From: an uncultured Ignavibacteriales bacterium
GTDB taxonomy: Bacteria > Bacteroidota > Ignavibacteria > Ignavibacteriales > Ignavibacteriaceae
NCBI GenBank assembly: GCA_903843135.1
Contig: CAIMOS010000219.1
Location: 1-46,380 of the forward strand
Reading direction: 5' to 3'
DNA: 46,380 nucleotides
Each line of letters starts with the position of its first letter. Positions within the stretch are counted from its first letter, which is position 1. The notes below the pieces were generated by a model. It was given only the letters and a program-made list of their open reading frames with translations, was not told where the DNA came from and made no database searches. Both the position numbers and the translations under genes were made by a program. Shown piece after piece: positions 1-8,826 of this stretch.

Positions 1-131
1 TGATTTACTCTGATATATACTTCAGACGCTCCGGGTGAAGTGCATCCTGTATTGACTGATCCGGCAACCATTAGAATTAATAATATAATAATCCGCAATA
101 TATTTCTTCTATTTACTGTAGGCTTAACCAC
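1..131 (-). CDS. Putative lipoprotein, N-terminal fragment cut by window edge
   Basis: Only the first 43 codons are visible; the gene continues beyond base 1. The GTG at 129-131 is the first possible start because an in-frame TAA sits immediately before it. The peptide begins with a basic stretch (VKPTVNRRN), then a hydrophobic run (ILRIIILLILMVAG), then a cysteine at about residue 30 in the context VNTGC. This is the shape of a type II (lipoprotein) signal peptide, although the residues just before the cysteine fit the lipobox poorly. It lies 21 bases downstream of the M16 peptidase gene on the same strand and may be the last gene of that operon. No function can be assigned. Confidence 0.4.
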   Translation of the reverse strand, partial: MVKPTVNRRNILRIIILLILMVAGSVNTGCTSPGASEVYIRVN

Positions 132-152
132 TTAATATTATTTAATTTGCTT

Positions 153-1646
153 TCAGTTAAAGAGTTCTTCAACTTTTTTAATTTTAATATTTTCAGCCTT
201 GATTTTCACCGGGAAACTGATGATCGACTTATCTTCTTCAAGGATTTCCATAGACTTAGGGGTTGAATACGAAATCGGCGATACGGTGTCCTTAACCAGG
301 GCATCTTTCAGTCCGTTAGCGTCCTGAGTAATAAAGGCGATTTCCATATTATCATACTGAAGATGCTTTTTAATTGCAGCGTTTACTGCTTCCAGAGTCA
401 ATTCATCCATCATCTCTCTGAAGTTCTGCAGGTGTCCGGGAGATATATTGTAAAACTTATCATCAAGCGCGTAAGCCACTCTCTCATTTGTCGTCGTGGC
501 AAAGTTGAGCACATAGTTCTTCAGAAATTTTCTGGTGAGTTCAAACTGGTCTTTAGTAAGGCCGTTATCAACCAGTATTTTCAATTCTCTTAATGCTGCC
601 CTCAATGAGAAATGCCTTGTTTCATTCGGCACAGGACGGATCCATATCTCAAAGATCTGTTTATTCCTAGCAACGTTCTGAGGAGGCAGCTGCAGCCTTC
701 CGCCGTTCGGGAAGTTTTCGATATAGCTGTAATCGCCGTAGTTAAGCCCTCTCTGTTCCCTGATTACCTGGTAAAGGTGGGAAGATGAATTACGGTGCTC
801 ACCCAAGTATGAGTTTGCGATAGCAAGCGCGTACCAGTCGCGGCTCCCTCTCAGAAAACTTACAGGGAATCCAATTGATATCGCTGTAGCTGATGCTTTC
901 TTTTCGATAATAGTAACATTTTTGCCGCTTATCTTCGGTGTTGGGAAATCCTTGAAATTGTTTTCTACGCCCGCCGGCAGTTGATTAAGTTTTTCCCAGA
1001 CCCGCTGTACAAGTTTATCATCTATATCACCGCCGATGCCGAGAACAAAATTATTTTTGTTAAAATACTTCGTATAAAATTCCTTAACATCATTAAGTGT
1101 AATTTTATCCAGCCCTGATATCGTCCCGGAAACGATATGACCGTATGGTGTATTATTGAAAATGTTGTTATAAAGAACGGCTTTACCAAGTTCTTCGTCA
1201 TTCGAATATTTCAGTGTAGTTTTCAGATAGTTCAGATTGTTCTGTTTGATACGCGCAAAATCCTCATCCCTGAATCCCGGTGTCAGAAGCTGCTCGAAGA
1301 ACATCGCGAGGTAATCTTCCAGATTATCCTTGTGAACTCTTCCGTAAAATACCGTCATTTCCATTGAGGCATTAGCCGCGTAGTAGGCAGCCATCGGATA
1401 TAAATTATCGATAACCTGTTCGTAAGTCTTTTTCGCCGTTCCGCCTTCAGTCAGCATCTGTGCTGTCAGGTTTGCGAGCCCTTCCTTCCCTGCGGGATCA
1501 TCCATCGCCCCGGCCTTGAACCAAATGCGAACAGAGACCGTTGGATCTGTCTTATCAACAATTGTTACTGTCTTTTTTTCATCAAATCCGTAGATCAAAC
1601 CCGACATCATCACTCCAAAAGCTAAAATTAAAATTAAACTCTTCAT
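153..1646 (-). CDS. M16 family peptidase-like protein, non-catalytic partner
   Basis: This 497-residue protein has an N-terminal secretion signal (about residues 1-20) and the M16 (pitrilysin/insulinase) fold. Where active members carry HxxEH it reads N59-L-T-A62-Q63, so both zinc histidines and the catalytic glutamate are gone. It should therefore be the non-catalytic half of a two-subunit M16 peptidase, as known for bacterial PqqL/YmxG-type pairs and the mitochondrial processing peptidase alpha subunit. The partner with an intact HxxEH is encoded directly upstream and the two overlap by one base (TAATG), which favours equal expression and assembly. Both appear exported and probably degrade peptides in the periplasm. 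The substrate is unknown. Confidence 0.88.
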   Translation of the reverse strand: MKSLILILAFGVMMSGLIYGFDEKKTVTIVDKTDPTVSVRIWFKAGAMDDPAGKEGLANLTAQMLTEGGTAKKTYEQVIDNLYPMAAYYAANASMEMTVFYGRVHKDNLEDYLAMFFEQLLTPGFRDEDFARIKQNNLNYLKTTLKYSNDEELGKAVLYNNIFNNTPYGHIVSGTISGLDKITLNDVKEFYTKYFNKNNFVLGIGGDIDDKLVQRVWEKLNQLPAGVENNFKDFPTPKISGKNVTIIEKKASATAISIGFPVSFLRGSRDWYALAIANSYLGEHRNSSSHLYQVIREQRGLNYGDYSYIENFPNGGRLQLPPQNVARNKQIFEIWIRPVPNETRHFSLRAALRELKILVDNGLTKDQFELTRKFLKNYVLNFATTTNERVAYALDDKFYNISPGHLQNFREMMDELTLEAVNAAIKKHLQYDNMEIAFITQDANGLKDALVKDTVSPISYSTPKSMEILEEDKSIISFPVKIKAENIKIKKVEELFN

Positions 1647-2977
1647 TACTTGGTCCCTTTCAGTACAACTGTGTTTCTGTTATTTTCGGTAAAGTAAAGT
1701 TTAACCGCTTTCTGAATATCGTCCGGCGATAAATTCATCATAGTCCCAGTCAGATCATCAATCACATCGATATTATTGGCCAGAGTTATATACTGAGGCA
1801 GCATTGAGGCAACAGCATCAGGGCTGTCAAGCGCCATCAGGAATGAGTATTTTTTCTGTTTTTTCAGCCTCTCAAGTTTGTCCTGTTCAACTTTTGTGCT
1901 TTTATAAGTTTCAATGACTTTATTGATTTCACCGGTCACATAATCAATATCTTTTTCATCTTTGATCATCGTATAAATTTCGAACATATACGGATCGCGG
2001 TTCATTCCCGGGTTGGCAGAAATGAACTGGACTTTTTGTTCGTTAAGTACGAGCTTTTTATAGATATCGCTCGTTTCTCCGAATGCCAGATCGGCAAATG
2101 AGATGGTTGAAACAAAGTTCTTGTCCTTTGCCCGGAATTCATCAGTTTTAAAACCAACTATAACCAGCGGAAGAGTTTTTCCGTCATAATTCACCTGCCT
2201 GAAACGCGGTGCGGTCTGTGCCGGTTCTTTTTCAATTTTTGGTTCTGTATATCCCGGTTTCCAGGGAGTGTAATATTTCGTAACGAGTTCTTTTGTTTTT
2301 TCAACATCAAAATCGCCTACGACAACAAGCGTAACATTAGAAGGCCTGTAATACCTGTTATAGAAAGACACGCTGTAATCATAAAGATTGGGCATATCTT
2401 TGATATCACGCTCGAAACCGATCGTAGTGTGTTTGTATGTGTGTTTGTCAAACGCCTTCTCTCTCAGTTCTTCAACGGCAACCGACCAGGGGCTTGTTCT
2501 CCCTTTTCTGTACTCGCCGTAAACCGCGCCTGACTCTGTCTGGAATTGTTCCTTAGAATACTTTAGATTGCGGAAACGGTCAGACTCCAGATCCATCACG
2601 AGAGCGAGATTATCTGAGGCAAAATTGAGATGATAAACCGTAAGGTCATCACTCGTATAAGCGTTGGCATTGGCGCCAATACTGGTTATTATGCTGTCGT
2701 AAACATTTCCCGGGAATCGGTCAGTACCTCTGAACATCATATGCTCAAAGAAGTGTGCAAACCCGGACTTCCCTTCCTCCCATTCATCCCTGCTGCCTGT
2801 CCTGACCACGGAGTAGTATGAAACAAGGCCGGAATTGCCGACAGGTATAAGAATCGCCTTAAAACCGTTTTCAAGGACTACTTCGTGGGTCTTGAACGGG
2901 AAAAATTTGTAATCTTTTGTATACGATGTACTCATAGATATAAAAAGCAGTAATAGAGTTAATAAATTCTTTAACAT
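1646..2977 (-). CDS. M16 family zinc metallopeptidase, catalytic subunit
   Basis: The protein has 443 residues with a signal peptide (MLKNLLTLLLLFISMSTSYT). The inverted zinc motif is intact: H75-F-F-E78-H79 within GFAHFFEHMMFRGT, and E155 in AVYGEY is well placed as the third zinc ligand, 76 residues further on. At about half the length of pitrilysin it belongs to the short two-domain M16B type that works as a dimer. The gene next downstream is its inactive paralogue, joined by a one-base TAATG overlap. It probably cleaves peptides or misfolded fragments in the periplasm; a specific substrate cannot be read from sequence. Confidence 0.93.
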   Translation of the reverse strand: MLKNLLTLLLLFISMSTSYTKDYKFFPFKTHEVVLENGFKAILIPVGNSGLVSYYSVVRTGSRDEWEEGKSGFAHFFEHMMFRGTDRFPGNVYDSIITSIGANANAYTSDDLTVYHLNFASDNLALVMDLESDRFRNLKYSKEQFQTESGAVYGEYRKGRTSPWSVAVEELREKAFDKHTYKHTTIGFERDIKDMPNLYDYSVSFYNRYYRPSNVTLVVVGDFDVEKTKELVTKYYTPWKPGYTEPKIEKEPAQTAPRFRQVNYDGKTLPLVIVGFKTDEFRAKDKNFVSTISFADLAFGETSDIYKKLVLNEQKVQFISANPGMNRDPYMFEIYTMIKDEKDIDYVTGEINKVIETYKSTKVEQDKLERLKKQKKYSFLMALDSPDAVASMLPQYITLANNIDVIDDLTGTMMNLSPDDIQKAVKLYFTENNRNTVVLKGTK

Positions 2978-3013
2978 AGTGTTCCTTAGATGACTTAACA
3001 GATCAAATTACTT

Positions 3014-4150
3014 TTATTTAATTTTCGAAACGCCGTTTCCGGGCTTATCGTAAAGTGTCACTTTACCGTCAATAACTTTGGCTCCGTCGAAAATATCGTT
3101 CGATATAAGCAGCGCGCCGTCAAGGTCAGCAAAATCCACCATCGGGCTTAACTGCGCTGCAGCAGAAATCGCGCACGATGTTTCGGTCATACAGCCAAGC
3201 ATCACCTTCATATTCAGCGCTCTTGCAAGGATCAGCATTTTATGCGCTTCGCGCATCCCTGTCGATTTCATAAGCTTTATGTTAATACCCGAGTAGTAAC
3301 CTTTTGCCTTCACAACATCTTCAAGGCGCTGGCACGCTTCATCGGCGATGATCGGCACCGGGCTCCGTTCTGTGATCCATCCGTTTGAATCAGGATCTTC
3401 TTTCGGCATCGGCTGTTCGATCATAACCACACCACGCTCGTGAAGCCAGTGAATCATATCAATAGCCTGCTGTTTGTCTTTCCATCCCTGGTTCGCGTCT
3501 CCGGTCAGCGGTTTATCAGTCACGCTCCTGATTGCTTCGATCATTTCACGGTCAGTGTCCCTGCCAAGTTTAATTTTCAGAATTTTATATTCTTCGGCTT
3601 CTTTAACTTTCTGCCTGACTACTTCCGGTTTATCTATTCCGATCGTGAAAGTTGTGTTCGGTGTTTTCTCCTTTTCAAAACCCCAAATCTTATACCAGGG
3701 CTGTCCGATCAGTTTCCCGGCCAGGTCGTGAAGGGCTAAATCAACGCTCGCCTTTGCAGCCGGATTTTTTGGCGCAACAGAATCCACATAAGCAAGGATT
3801 TTTTCCAGTTCGAAAGGATTATCAAACTGTTCGAGATTAACTTTAGATAAAAACGCCGCAGCTGATTCCTGAGACTCGCCCAGGTAAGGGGGCATTGATG
3901 CCTCGCCGTATCCTGTTACTCCGTTGAATTCTACTTCAGTGAGCATCACAGGGGTAGTGGTTCTTGAGCTCGTCGCGATAGTAAAAACGTGTTTGAGATC
4001 AAGAGTGTATGGCTTGAATGATAATTTTAACTTTGATGCCGGCATATTGTTACCGAAGCTCCTTAAAAATTTTGAATCGATTGAGGGGGCAATTAGCACC
4101 CCGCCCATTGCGAGCGAAGTATTTCTGAGAAAATCTCTTCTGCTGTGCAT
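3014..4150 (-). CDS. Tat-signal dipeptide epimerase (enolase superfamily)
   Basis: This 378-residue protein belongs to the muconate-lactonizing/enolase superfamily. The catalytic set is visible: K192-I-K194, metal ligands D218, E245 and D270, and K292 in INIKLMKSTG. This arrangement is typical of L-Ala-D/L-Glu epimerases, which interconvert stereoisomers of dipeptides released from peptidoglycan. The N-terminus carries a twin-arginine signal (SRRDFLRN followed by a hydrophobic stretch), so the enzyme is predicted to be exported folded, whereas characterised YcjG/YkfB enzymes are cytoplasmic. An NlpC/P60 endopeptidase lies 7 bases upstream, matching the YkfB/YkfC pairing. The exact dipeptide preference cannot be judged by eye. 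Confidence 0.88.
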   Translation of the reverse strand: MHSRRDFLRNTSLAMGGVLIAPSIDSKFLRSFGNNMPASKLKLSFKPYTLDLKHVFTIATSSRTTTPVMLTEVEFNGVTGYGEASMPPYLGESQESAAAFLSKVNLEQFDNPFELEKILAYVDSVAPKNPAAKASVDLALHDLAGKLIGQPWYKIWGFEKEKTPNTTFTIGIDKPEVVRQKVKEAEEYKILKIKLGRDTDREMIEAIRSVTDKPLTGDANQGWKDKQQAIDMIHWLHERGVVMIEQPMPKEDPDSNGWITERSPVPIIADEACQRLEDVVKAKGYYSGINIKLMKSTGMREAHKMLILARALNMKVMLGCMTETSCAISAAAQLSPMVDFADLDGALLISNDIFDGAKVIDGKVTLYDKPGNGVSKIK

Positions 4151-4157
4151 AATAAAT

Positions 4158-5342
4158 TTACATATTAATTATTGATTTGACCGGAACTATCCCTGGCAGA
4201 TTGGCGTCCGGCAGCAACCTCTTCGCCCGTATGAAGGATCGCAGACGGTTTGGAGCGAAATTACTTTTTTCCTTGCTAAAACTGTTTATTTTCACTCTTC
4301 CGGATGCGTGAATGAATTCTTTTTCGCCAAGATATATAGCGACGTGTGTAATTCTTTCTTTTGTTGTGTCAGTGGCCTTTTCGCCGAAGAACAGCAGATC
4401 GCCGGGCAGAAGATTTTCAAAATCCGGACCTGCGTCGATAAAATTACCGACGTGGACCTGCTGAGACGCATCTCGGGGCAAGACGACGCCGTTCATATAA
4501 AAAACGGTTTTCGTGAATCCGCTGCAATCCAACCCTTTGGCTGATGTTCCGCCCCAAAGGTAGGGAACGCCCATAAATAATTTTGCGGTTGACAGTATTT
4601 CGCCTGGTGAGATATCAGAAGGGTTCACATTGTCAGCCCACTCCTTAAAATTCTTCTGTTCAGCAGATCTGACGAAACATTTTCTTCCGTCCGGGAGAAG
4701 CGCTTCAACAAATTCTCCTGCTGATCCGGTCCTGACTAAAACATTTCCCATTACAAGATCGGTGACGATATCACTGTCGCTGTCTCCAGATTCATAAGCG
4801 AGCGTGGAGTTCACTGTGAGAATAATTTTTTCACCCTGATTCCATTTCTTAAAAGCGGAATCATCCATAAGTTCAAATCCGTCATCGTCCATCCAGCCGA
4901 TGTAGTTATCCGGAGTCTGGACCAGGAACCACCCTTTAATAGCTTTGTAAACCTTCAGAGGGGAGCCCATTAATGCCTGTGTGGCCATTTCAGCGGAGTG
5001 CTCCGGCTTGGTCCGGACATTGGCAACCGAGATAGTTACGACTCCGTGCGGTTTTTTTTCAAATTCAGTTGTGGGCAGAACTATTATACTGTCCTTAAAT
5101 AAAATTCCGCTTTCCTCAAGCCTCTGAAGAAGAGCTTCTTTGGCAGATTTTAATGTCGTCTCCCCCTTAAGAGTAAAGGTATATGCCTCCGGTGTTGCCG
5201 TGACATTGAATACCTCGACACGCTTATCCGGAGCAAACTCCTTCGCGACATCTGATACTATTTGATTTAAATTTTCAGCCTGCTGAGCTGTAAGCATACT
5301 ACTAAATAAGATAAAAGTAATTAATAAAAAATTATTTTTCAT
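4158..5342 (-). CDS. SH3-domain NlpC/P60 peptidoglycan endopeptidase (YkfC-like)
   Basis: The protein has 394 residues with a Sec signal peptide (cleavage near residue 20, LTAQQ). A middle region of about residues 95-230 looks like two bacterial SH3-like repeats. The C-terminal NlpC/P60 cysteine peptidase domain carries the catalytic C273 (GLDCSGF), H333 (ITHVAIYLG) and third polar residue H345 (FIHASG). The family cleaves the gamma-D-Glu to diamino-acid bond of stem peptides, and YkfC-type members release L-Ala-D-Glu. The dipeptide epimerase next downstream (7-base gap) is the natural next enzyme. The MBOAT gene ends 2 bases upstream, so this gene probably shares the O-acylation operon. Confidence 0.9.
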   Translation of the reverse strand: MKNNFLLITFILFSSMLTAQQAENLNQIVSDVAKEFAPDKRVEVFNVTATPEAYTFTLKGETTLKSAKEALLQRLEESGILFKDSIIVLPTTEFEKKPHGVVTISVANVRTKPEHSAEMATQALMGSPLKVYKAIKGWFLVQTPDNYIGWMDDDGFELMDDSAFKKWNQGEKIILTVNSTLAYESGDSDSDIVTDLVMGNVLVRTGSAGEFVEALLPDGRKCFVRSAEQKNFKEWADNVNPSDISPGEILSTAKLFMGVPYLWGGTSAKGLDCSGFTKTVFYMNGVVLPRDASQQVHVGNFIDAGPDFENLLPGDLLFFGEKATDTTKERITHVAIYLGEKEFIHASGRVKINSFSKEKSNFAPNRLRSFIRAKRLLPDANLPGIVPVKSIINM

Positions 5343-5343
5343 A

Positions 5344-6837
5344 TCAGAACTGGAAATAAATGAAGGGCTGCAAATCAGCAGCCATAAACTGCCACGCGAA
5401 CCAGATCATAAATGCAAGCATTGCAGATTTAACTAACAATGGTGATTTTTCTACAAGTTTATACCCTGATTCGCTTACTTTTTCCGGCAGGAAGTGGAAC
5501 AGGTATCCAATCACCATCATTGCAGTAATCATCTGATAACTCTGTATAAATTGCGGGAATACCCCGGGCTTGAAGAAGTTTACTATCTGCCCGTACATAT
5601 CTTCAATGATCTTAAAATCCTTTGCACGGAAAAAGATCCAGGCAAATGCAACGAAATGAAAGGTTATAATTGTCTTGAGGAAACCCGCGATTTTCGTGTC
5701 AGTCAATTTTAATTTCGCAAGCAACGCGGCGCGCGGTTTAGATGTTATCAGGCCGAAGACCATAAAGAATCCGTGCAGCCCTCCCCAGATCACAAAATTC
5801 CAGCTGGGGCCGTGCCATAATCCGCAGATAGTGAAAGTGATTAGGAGCGCGAGCGCATTGCCCATCATCTTCATCCTGCGCATTCCCATCTGCATCGGGG
5901 TAAAAAGATATTCCAATAACCAGGAAGAGAGCGACATATGCCAGCGCCTCCAGAATTCAGCCACGCTTTTCGCTTTATACGGATAGTTAAAGTTCTCCAT
6001 CAGCTTAAAGCCAAGCAACAAAGAAATTCCGAGTGCCATATCCGTGTAACCGGAAAAATCACAATATATCTGGAGCGCGTAACCGTAAACACCAATTAGA
6101 TTTTCAACTCCGGTGTACCTGAGCGGGTCATCAAAAATTCTGTCGACATAATTAAGCCCGATATAATCGGCGATTATATTCTTTTTTATGAGTCCCGACA
6201 TAATCAGGAATACGCCGCGGCTAATATCTTCGTTCGTGATTCTATTTTCCCTTATCTGCTCGATGAATGCGGGAGCCCTGTCGATCGGGCCTGCAGCGAT
6301 ATTGCCGAAATAAACCATATAAAGGAAAAAATCACCGAAGTTCTTTGAGGGAGTGTAAGTCTCGTAATAAATATCAAATAGATAGCTCAGTGCCTTGAAA
6401 GTGAAAAATGAAATTCCGAGAGGCATAATGATATCAATCGCCTCAAAAGTCCCACCCCGGAAAGAACTCATCGTTTCAAGAAAGAAGTTTGTGTATTTAT
6501 AATATCCGAGCGCGCCAAGGTTGGCAAGTATTCCTCCCCACAGATAGACTTTTTTCAGGCTTTCCCGCCCCGCTCCGTACAAAAGATAACCGATACCGTA
6601 ATTGAGAACCGCGGAGATTACAAGCACATATAAGGCAGTGCCGCTGCTCTTATAAAAGAAATAAAGCGAAAAGGCGATAAGTATATATACTTTCGCACGG
6701 TTATTATTGATAACCGTGACGAGGAGCAAAAGTCCAAAGAAAAGAAATAAAAAAAGTGAAGAAGAAAAACCTAACGGATTATATTTATCAAACTCTAACA
6801 GAGTCCAAACTTTTGTTAAATCTATATAATGAAGCAA
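5344..6837 (-). CDS. MBOAT family O-acyltransferase (AlgI/DltB/PatA type)
   Basis: This is a 497-residue polytopic membrane protein with about ten hydrophobic segments. The MBOAT signature is present: H300 in FWRRWHMSLSSW and the invariant catalytic H342 in CGLWHGPSWN. The family moves acyl groups from a cytoplasmic donor across the membrane onto surface polymers such as alginate, teichoic acid or peptidoglycan. Just upstream are an acyl carrier protein, an acyl-AMP ligase and two SGNH proteins, which together supply a donor and possible second-step transferases. Translation probably begins at TTG (6835-6837), because the frame has no ATG or GTG between the ACP stop and the first membrane segment. 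Confidence 0.93.
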   Translation of the reverse strand: MLHYIDLTKVWTLLEFDKYNPLGFSSSLFLFLFFGLLLLVTVINNNRAKVYILIAFSLYFFYKSSGTALYVLVISAVLNYGIGYLLYGAGRESLKKVYLWGGILANLGALGYYKYTNFFLETMSSFRGGTFEAIDIIMPLGISFFTFKALSYLFDIYYETYTPSKNFGDFFLYMVYFGNIAAGPIDRAPAFIEQIRENRITNEDISRGVFLIMSGLIKKNIIADYIGLNYVDRIFDDPLRYTGVENLIGVYGYALQIYCDFSGYTDMALGISLLLGFKLMENFNYPYKAKSVAEFWRRWHMSLSSWLLEYLFTPMQMGMRRMKMMGNALALLITFTICGLWHGPSWNFVIWGGLHGFFMVFGLITSKPRAALLAKLKLTDTKIAGFLKTIITFHFVAFAWIFFRAKDFKIIEDMYGQIVNFFKPGVFPQFIQSYQMITAMMVIGYLFHFLPEKVSESGYKLVEKSPLLVKSAMLAFMIWFAWQFMAADLQPFIYFQF

Positions 6838-6858
6838 TTCTTTACCGGAAGTTTCTGA

Positions 6859-7092
6859 TTATTTATTCTGTTTAGAATCGACGAGTTTCTGAAGATCGCC
6901 GATATTCTTGCACTTCAGGACCTCAATAGCTTTAAATCTGAGTCCGTAGTCTTTTTCTATCGCGGTTATTACATTGATGTGATTAAGGGAGTCCCAACCG
7001 GGGATCTGGTTGGCCTTGGTTTCATCTTCGATCTTAAAATCATCCAACTTAAGTTCTTTAAGAATAGCATTTTTTAATTTGTCTGAAATCAT
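6859..7092 (-). CDS. Acyl carrier protein
   Basis: This small 77-residue acidic protein is of the phosphopantetheine carrier family. The attachment serine is S35 in the DSL motif (PGWDSLNHIN). It lies one base downstream of the acyl-AMP ligase stop and 21 bases upstream of the MBOAT start. This placement suggests a dedicated carrier: the ligase charges it and the membrane acyltransferase draws on it, like DltC between DltA and DltB. The sequence differs from typical AcpP (no DSLDTVE context), so it is unlikely to be the housekeeping fatty-acid ACP. It needs a 4'-phosphopantetheinyl transferase, which is not encoded in the window. Confidence 0.92.
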   Translation of the reverse strand: MISDKLKNAILKELKLDDFKIEDETKANQIPGWDSLNHINVITAIEKDYGLRFKAIEVLKCKNIGDLQKLVDSKQNK

Positions 7093-7093
7093 A

Positions 7094-8791
7094 TTACACC
7101 ACTAAAAATTCTTTTTGTTCGTCAATTCTTTCTCTGTTTGCCTTGCGGCTCGGTTTGCCCGCTGAACTCTTAATAAGCCAGCGCGGCGGTACAATATACA
7201 CACGGCCAACAGTTTCGTCATTAGCCAGTGTTGCCTGGAGGATCCGCATCCTCAGCTCTTTCTTTTCTTTTTCATCGGTTATATTGGATTCGGCGATGAC
7301 GCAGACAACTTCTGTTCCCAAAGCCTCATCATCAATTCCGAATGCAATCACGCGGCCCGGAAGGACGCCCTCAACTTTAGAAACTGTATCTTCAACATCC
7401 TCGGGATATATATTCTTACCGGCAACAATTATGATGTCCTTCTTCCTGCCGATAACATAGCATTCGCCGTCTTTCATAAAGCCGTAATCACCGCTGTAAT
7501 ACCAACCGTCGCTTAACACTTCGGCTGTTTTTTCAGGATAATTCCTGTAACCGTCGAACATTGAGACGGAACTTATCGCTATCTCCCCGAAGCTGTCAGA
7601 AGAAAGCTCTTCCCTGTTGTCCCCGACAATCTTGACCCCGCATCCCTCAATGACGTGTCCCGAGGATACGCATATCCTGGCCTGCGACGGATCATCAATC
7701 AGTTTCAGTTTACCCTGCTTAAGCATCTCTCTGTCTGCGTAAACCTGTTTCGGAGCTTCGCCGGGTTTGGACTGTGTAACTGCAAATGTCGTTTCTGCCA
7801 TTGCGTAGCAGGTGGCAAGCGCTGTCGAGTTGAGACCGTATGGCACGAACCGCTCGATAAATCTCCTGTGGCTCTCCGCGCGAACAGGTTCGCTGCAGTT
7901 GATTACCTGACGAAGAGAAGCTAAATTTACTGATTCAAGTTCGTCGTCAAAAATTTTGTCTGCCATCAGATTATAAGCAAAGTTCGGGAGCCAGCAAATC
8001 GTAGCTTTTTCGGCTGTGATAGCTTCAAGCTGCAGTACCGGGGCGATCACCCATTCGAAAGGATCGATCTGTATCGTAGGAATTCCGAAGGTCAGAGGAA
8101 GATGGAATGCCGCAATTAATCCCATATCGTGATAAAGCGGAAGCCAGGATACGATTTTATCCGCTTCTCCGAGTTCGATGCTTTTGGAATAGTATTCAAC
8201 GTGTTGAATTACTGCGCTGTGCGAAAGCAAAACGGGTTTTTGCAATCCTGTTGTACCTGAAGAGTGCTGCAGAAGTATCGGATCGGCAGGATTGATTTCA
8301 GCCCTCGCCGCCGTCAATTCATCCATCTCAGCCGAAGGGATTTCCTGGTTAAGGTCCCACTCCATCGGATAATGCAGCCCTTTAATCGTACTGCTCTTGA
8401 TAAGCGGTGAGATTATCGGTTCAAGTTCTTTTTCGGTAAAAATAAAATCAAGTCCCGATCTCTGCGACATTCCGATAATTCCCTGCCGGAATTTATCCGG
8501 ATGAAGCCGCGGATTAGGATAAGCAAGAACAGCAGGAATTGCACCAAGGCCGACTATTCCCATATAAAGCGGATAAAAAAGGTGATGATGCCTGATTATT
8601 ATCGCGCAAACCTGGTCCCTTTTTATTCCGTTACGCTTTAGTAAAGCAGAAAATTTTGCGGCTGTCTCCAGCAGTTCTGATTTCTTCCACCTGAAAGGCT
8701 CTTCGCCGGCTTTCCAATGAATAATCGCGTCAGAGTCCGGAGCTTTTTCGGTATTTTCGCTCCAGACCTGCCAAATCGTCTTCTCAGTCAT
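7094..8791 (-). CDS. Acyl-AMP ligase (FAAL-like, ANL superfamily)
   Basis: This 565-residue adenylate-forming enzyme carries the nucleotide loop H176-SSGTTGLQK, the SWLPLYHDMGLI segment characteristic of fatty acyl-AMP ligases, the GRKKDIIIVAGKNIYPEDVE hinge region, and a C-terminal catalytic lysine near K546 (SSAGKPSRK). Such enzymes activate a carboxylic acid with ATP and load it on a carrier protein; FAALs do so without CoA. The adjacent ACP gene (one-base gap) is the likely acceptor. In context it should supply the acyl group for the MBOAT transferase. Whether the acid is acetate, a short acid or a long fatty acid cannot be seen from sequence. Confidence 0.9.
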   Translation of the reverse strand: MTEKTIWQVWSENTEKAPDSDAIIHWKAGEEPFRWKKSELLETAAKFSALLKRNGIKRDQVCAIIIRHHHLFYPLYMGIVGLGAIPAVLAYPNPRLHPDKFRQGIIGMSQRSGLDFIFTEKELEPIISPLIKSSTIKGLHYPMEWDLNQEIPSAEMDELTAARAEINPADPILLQHSSGTTGLQKPVLLSHSAVIQHVEYYSKSIELGEADKIVSWLPLYHDMGLIAAFHLPLTFGIPTIQIDPFEWVIAPVLQLEAITAEKATICWLPNFAYNLMADKIFDDELESVNLASLRQVINCSEPVRAESHRRFIERFVPYGLNSTALATCYAMAETTFAVTQSKPGEAPKQVYADREMLKQGKLKLIDDPSQARICVSSGHVIEGCGVKIVGDNREELSSDSFGEIAISSVSMFDGYRNYPEKTAEVLSDGWYYSGDYGFMKDGECYVIGRKKDIIIVAGKNIYPEDVEDTVSKVEGVLPGRVIAFGIDDEALGTEVVCVIAESNITDEKEKKELRMRILQATLANDETVGRVYIVPPRWLIKSSAGKPSRKANRERIDEQKEFLVV

Positions 8792-8826
8792 AATGATGTT
8801 CGATAAAATTTGATTTATTATTTATT

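Noticed and set aside
153-1646. M16 gene as a pseudogene because HxxEH is missing
   Set aside because: The frame is full length and coupled to an active paralogue; non-catalytic partners are a known feature of two-subunit M16 enzymes.
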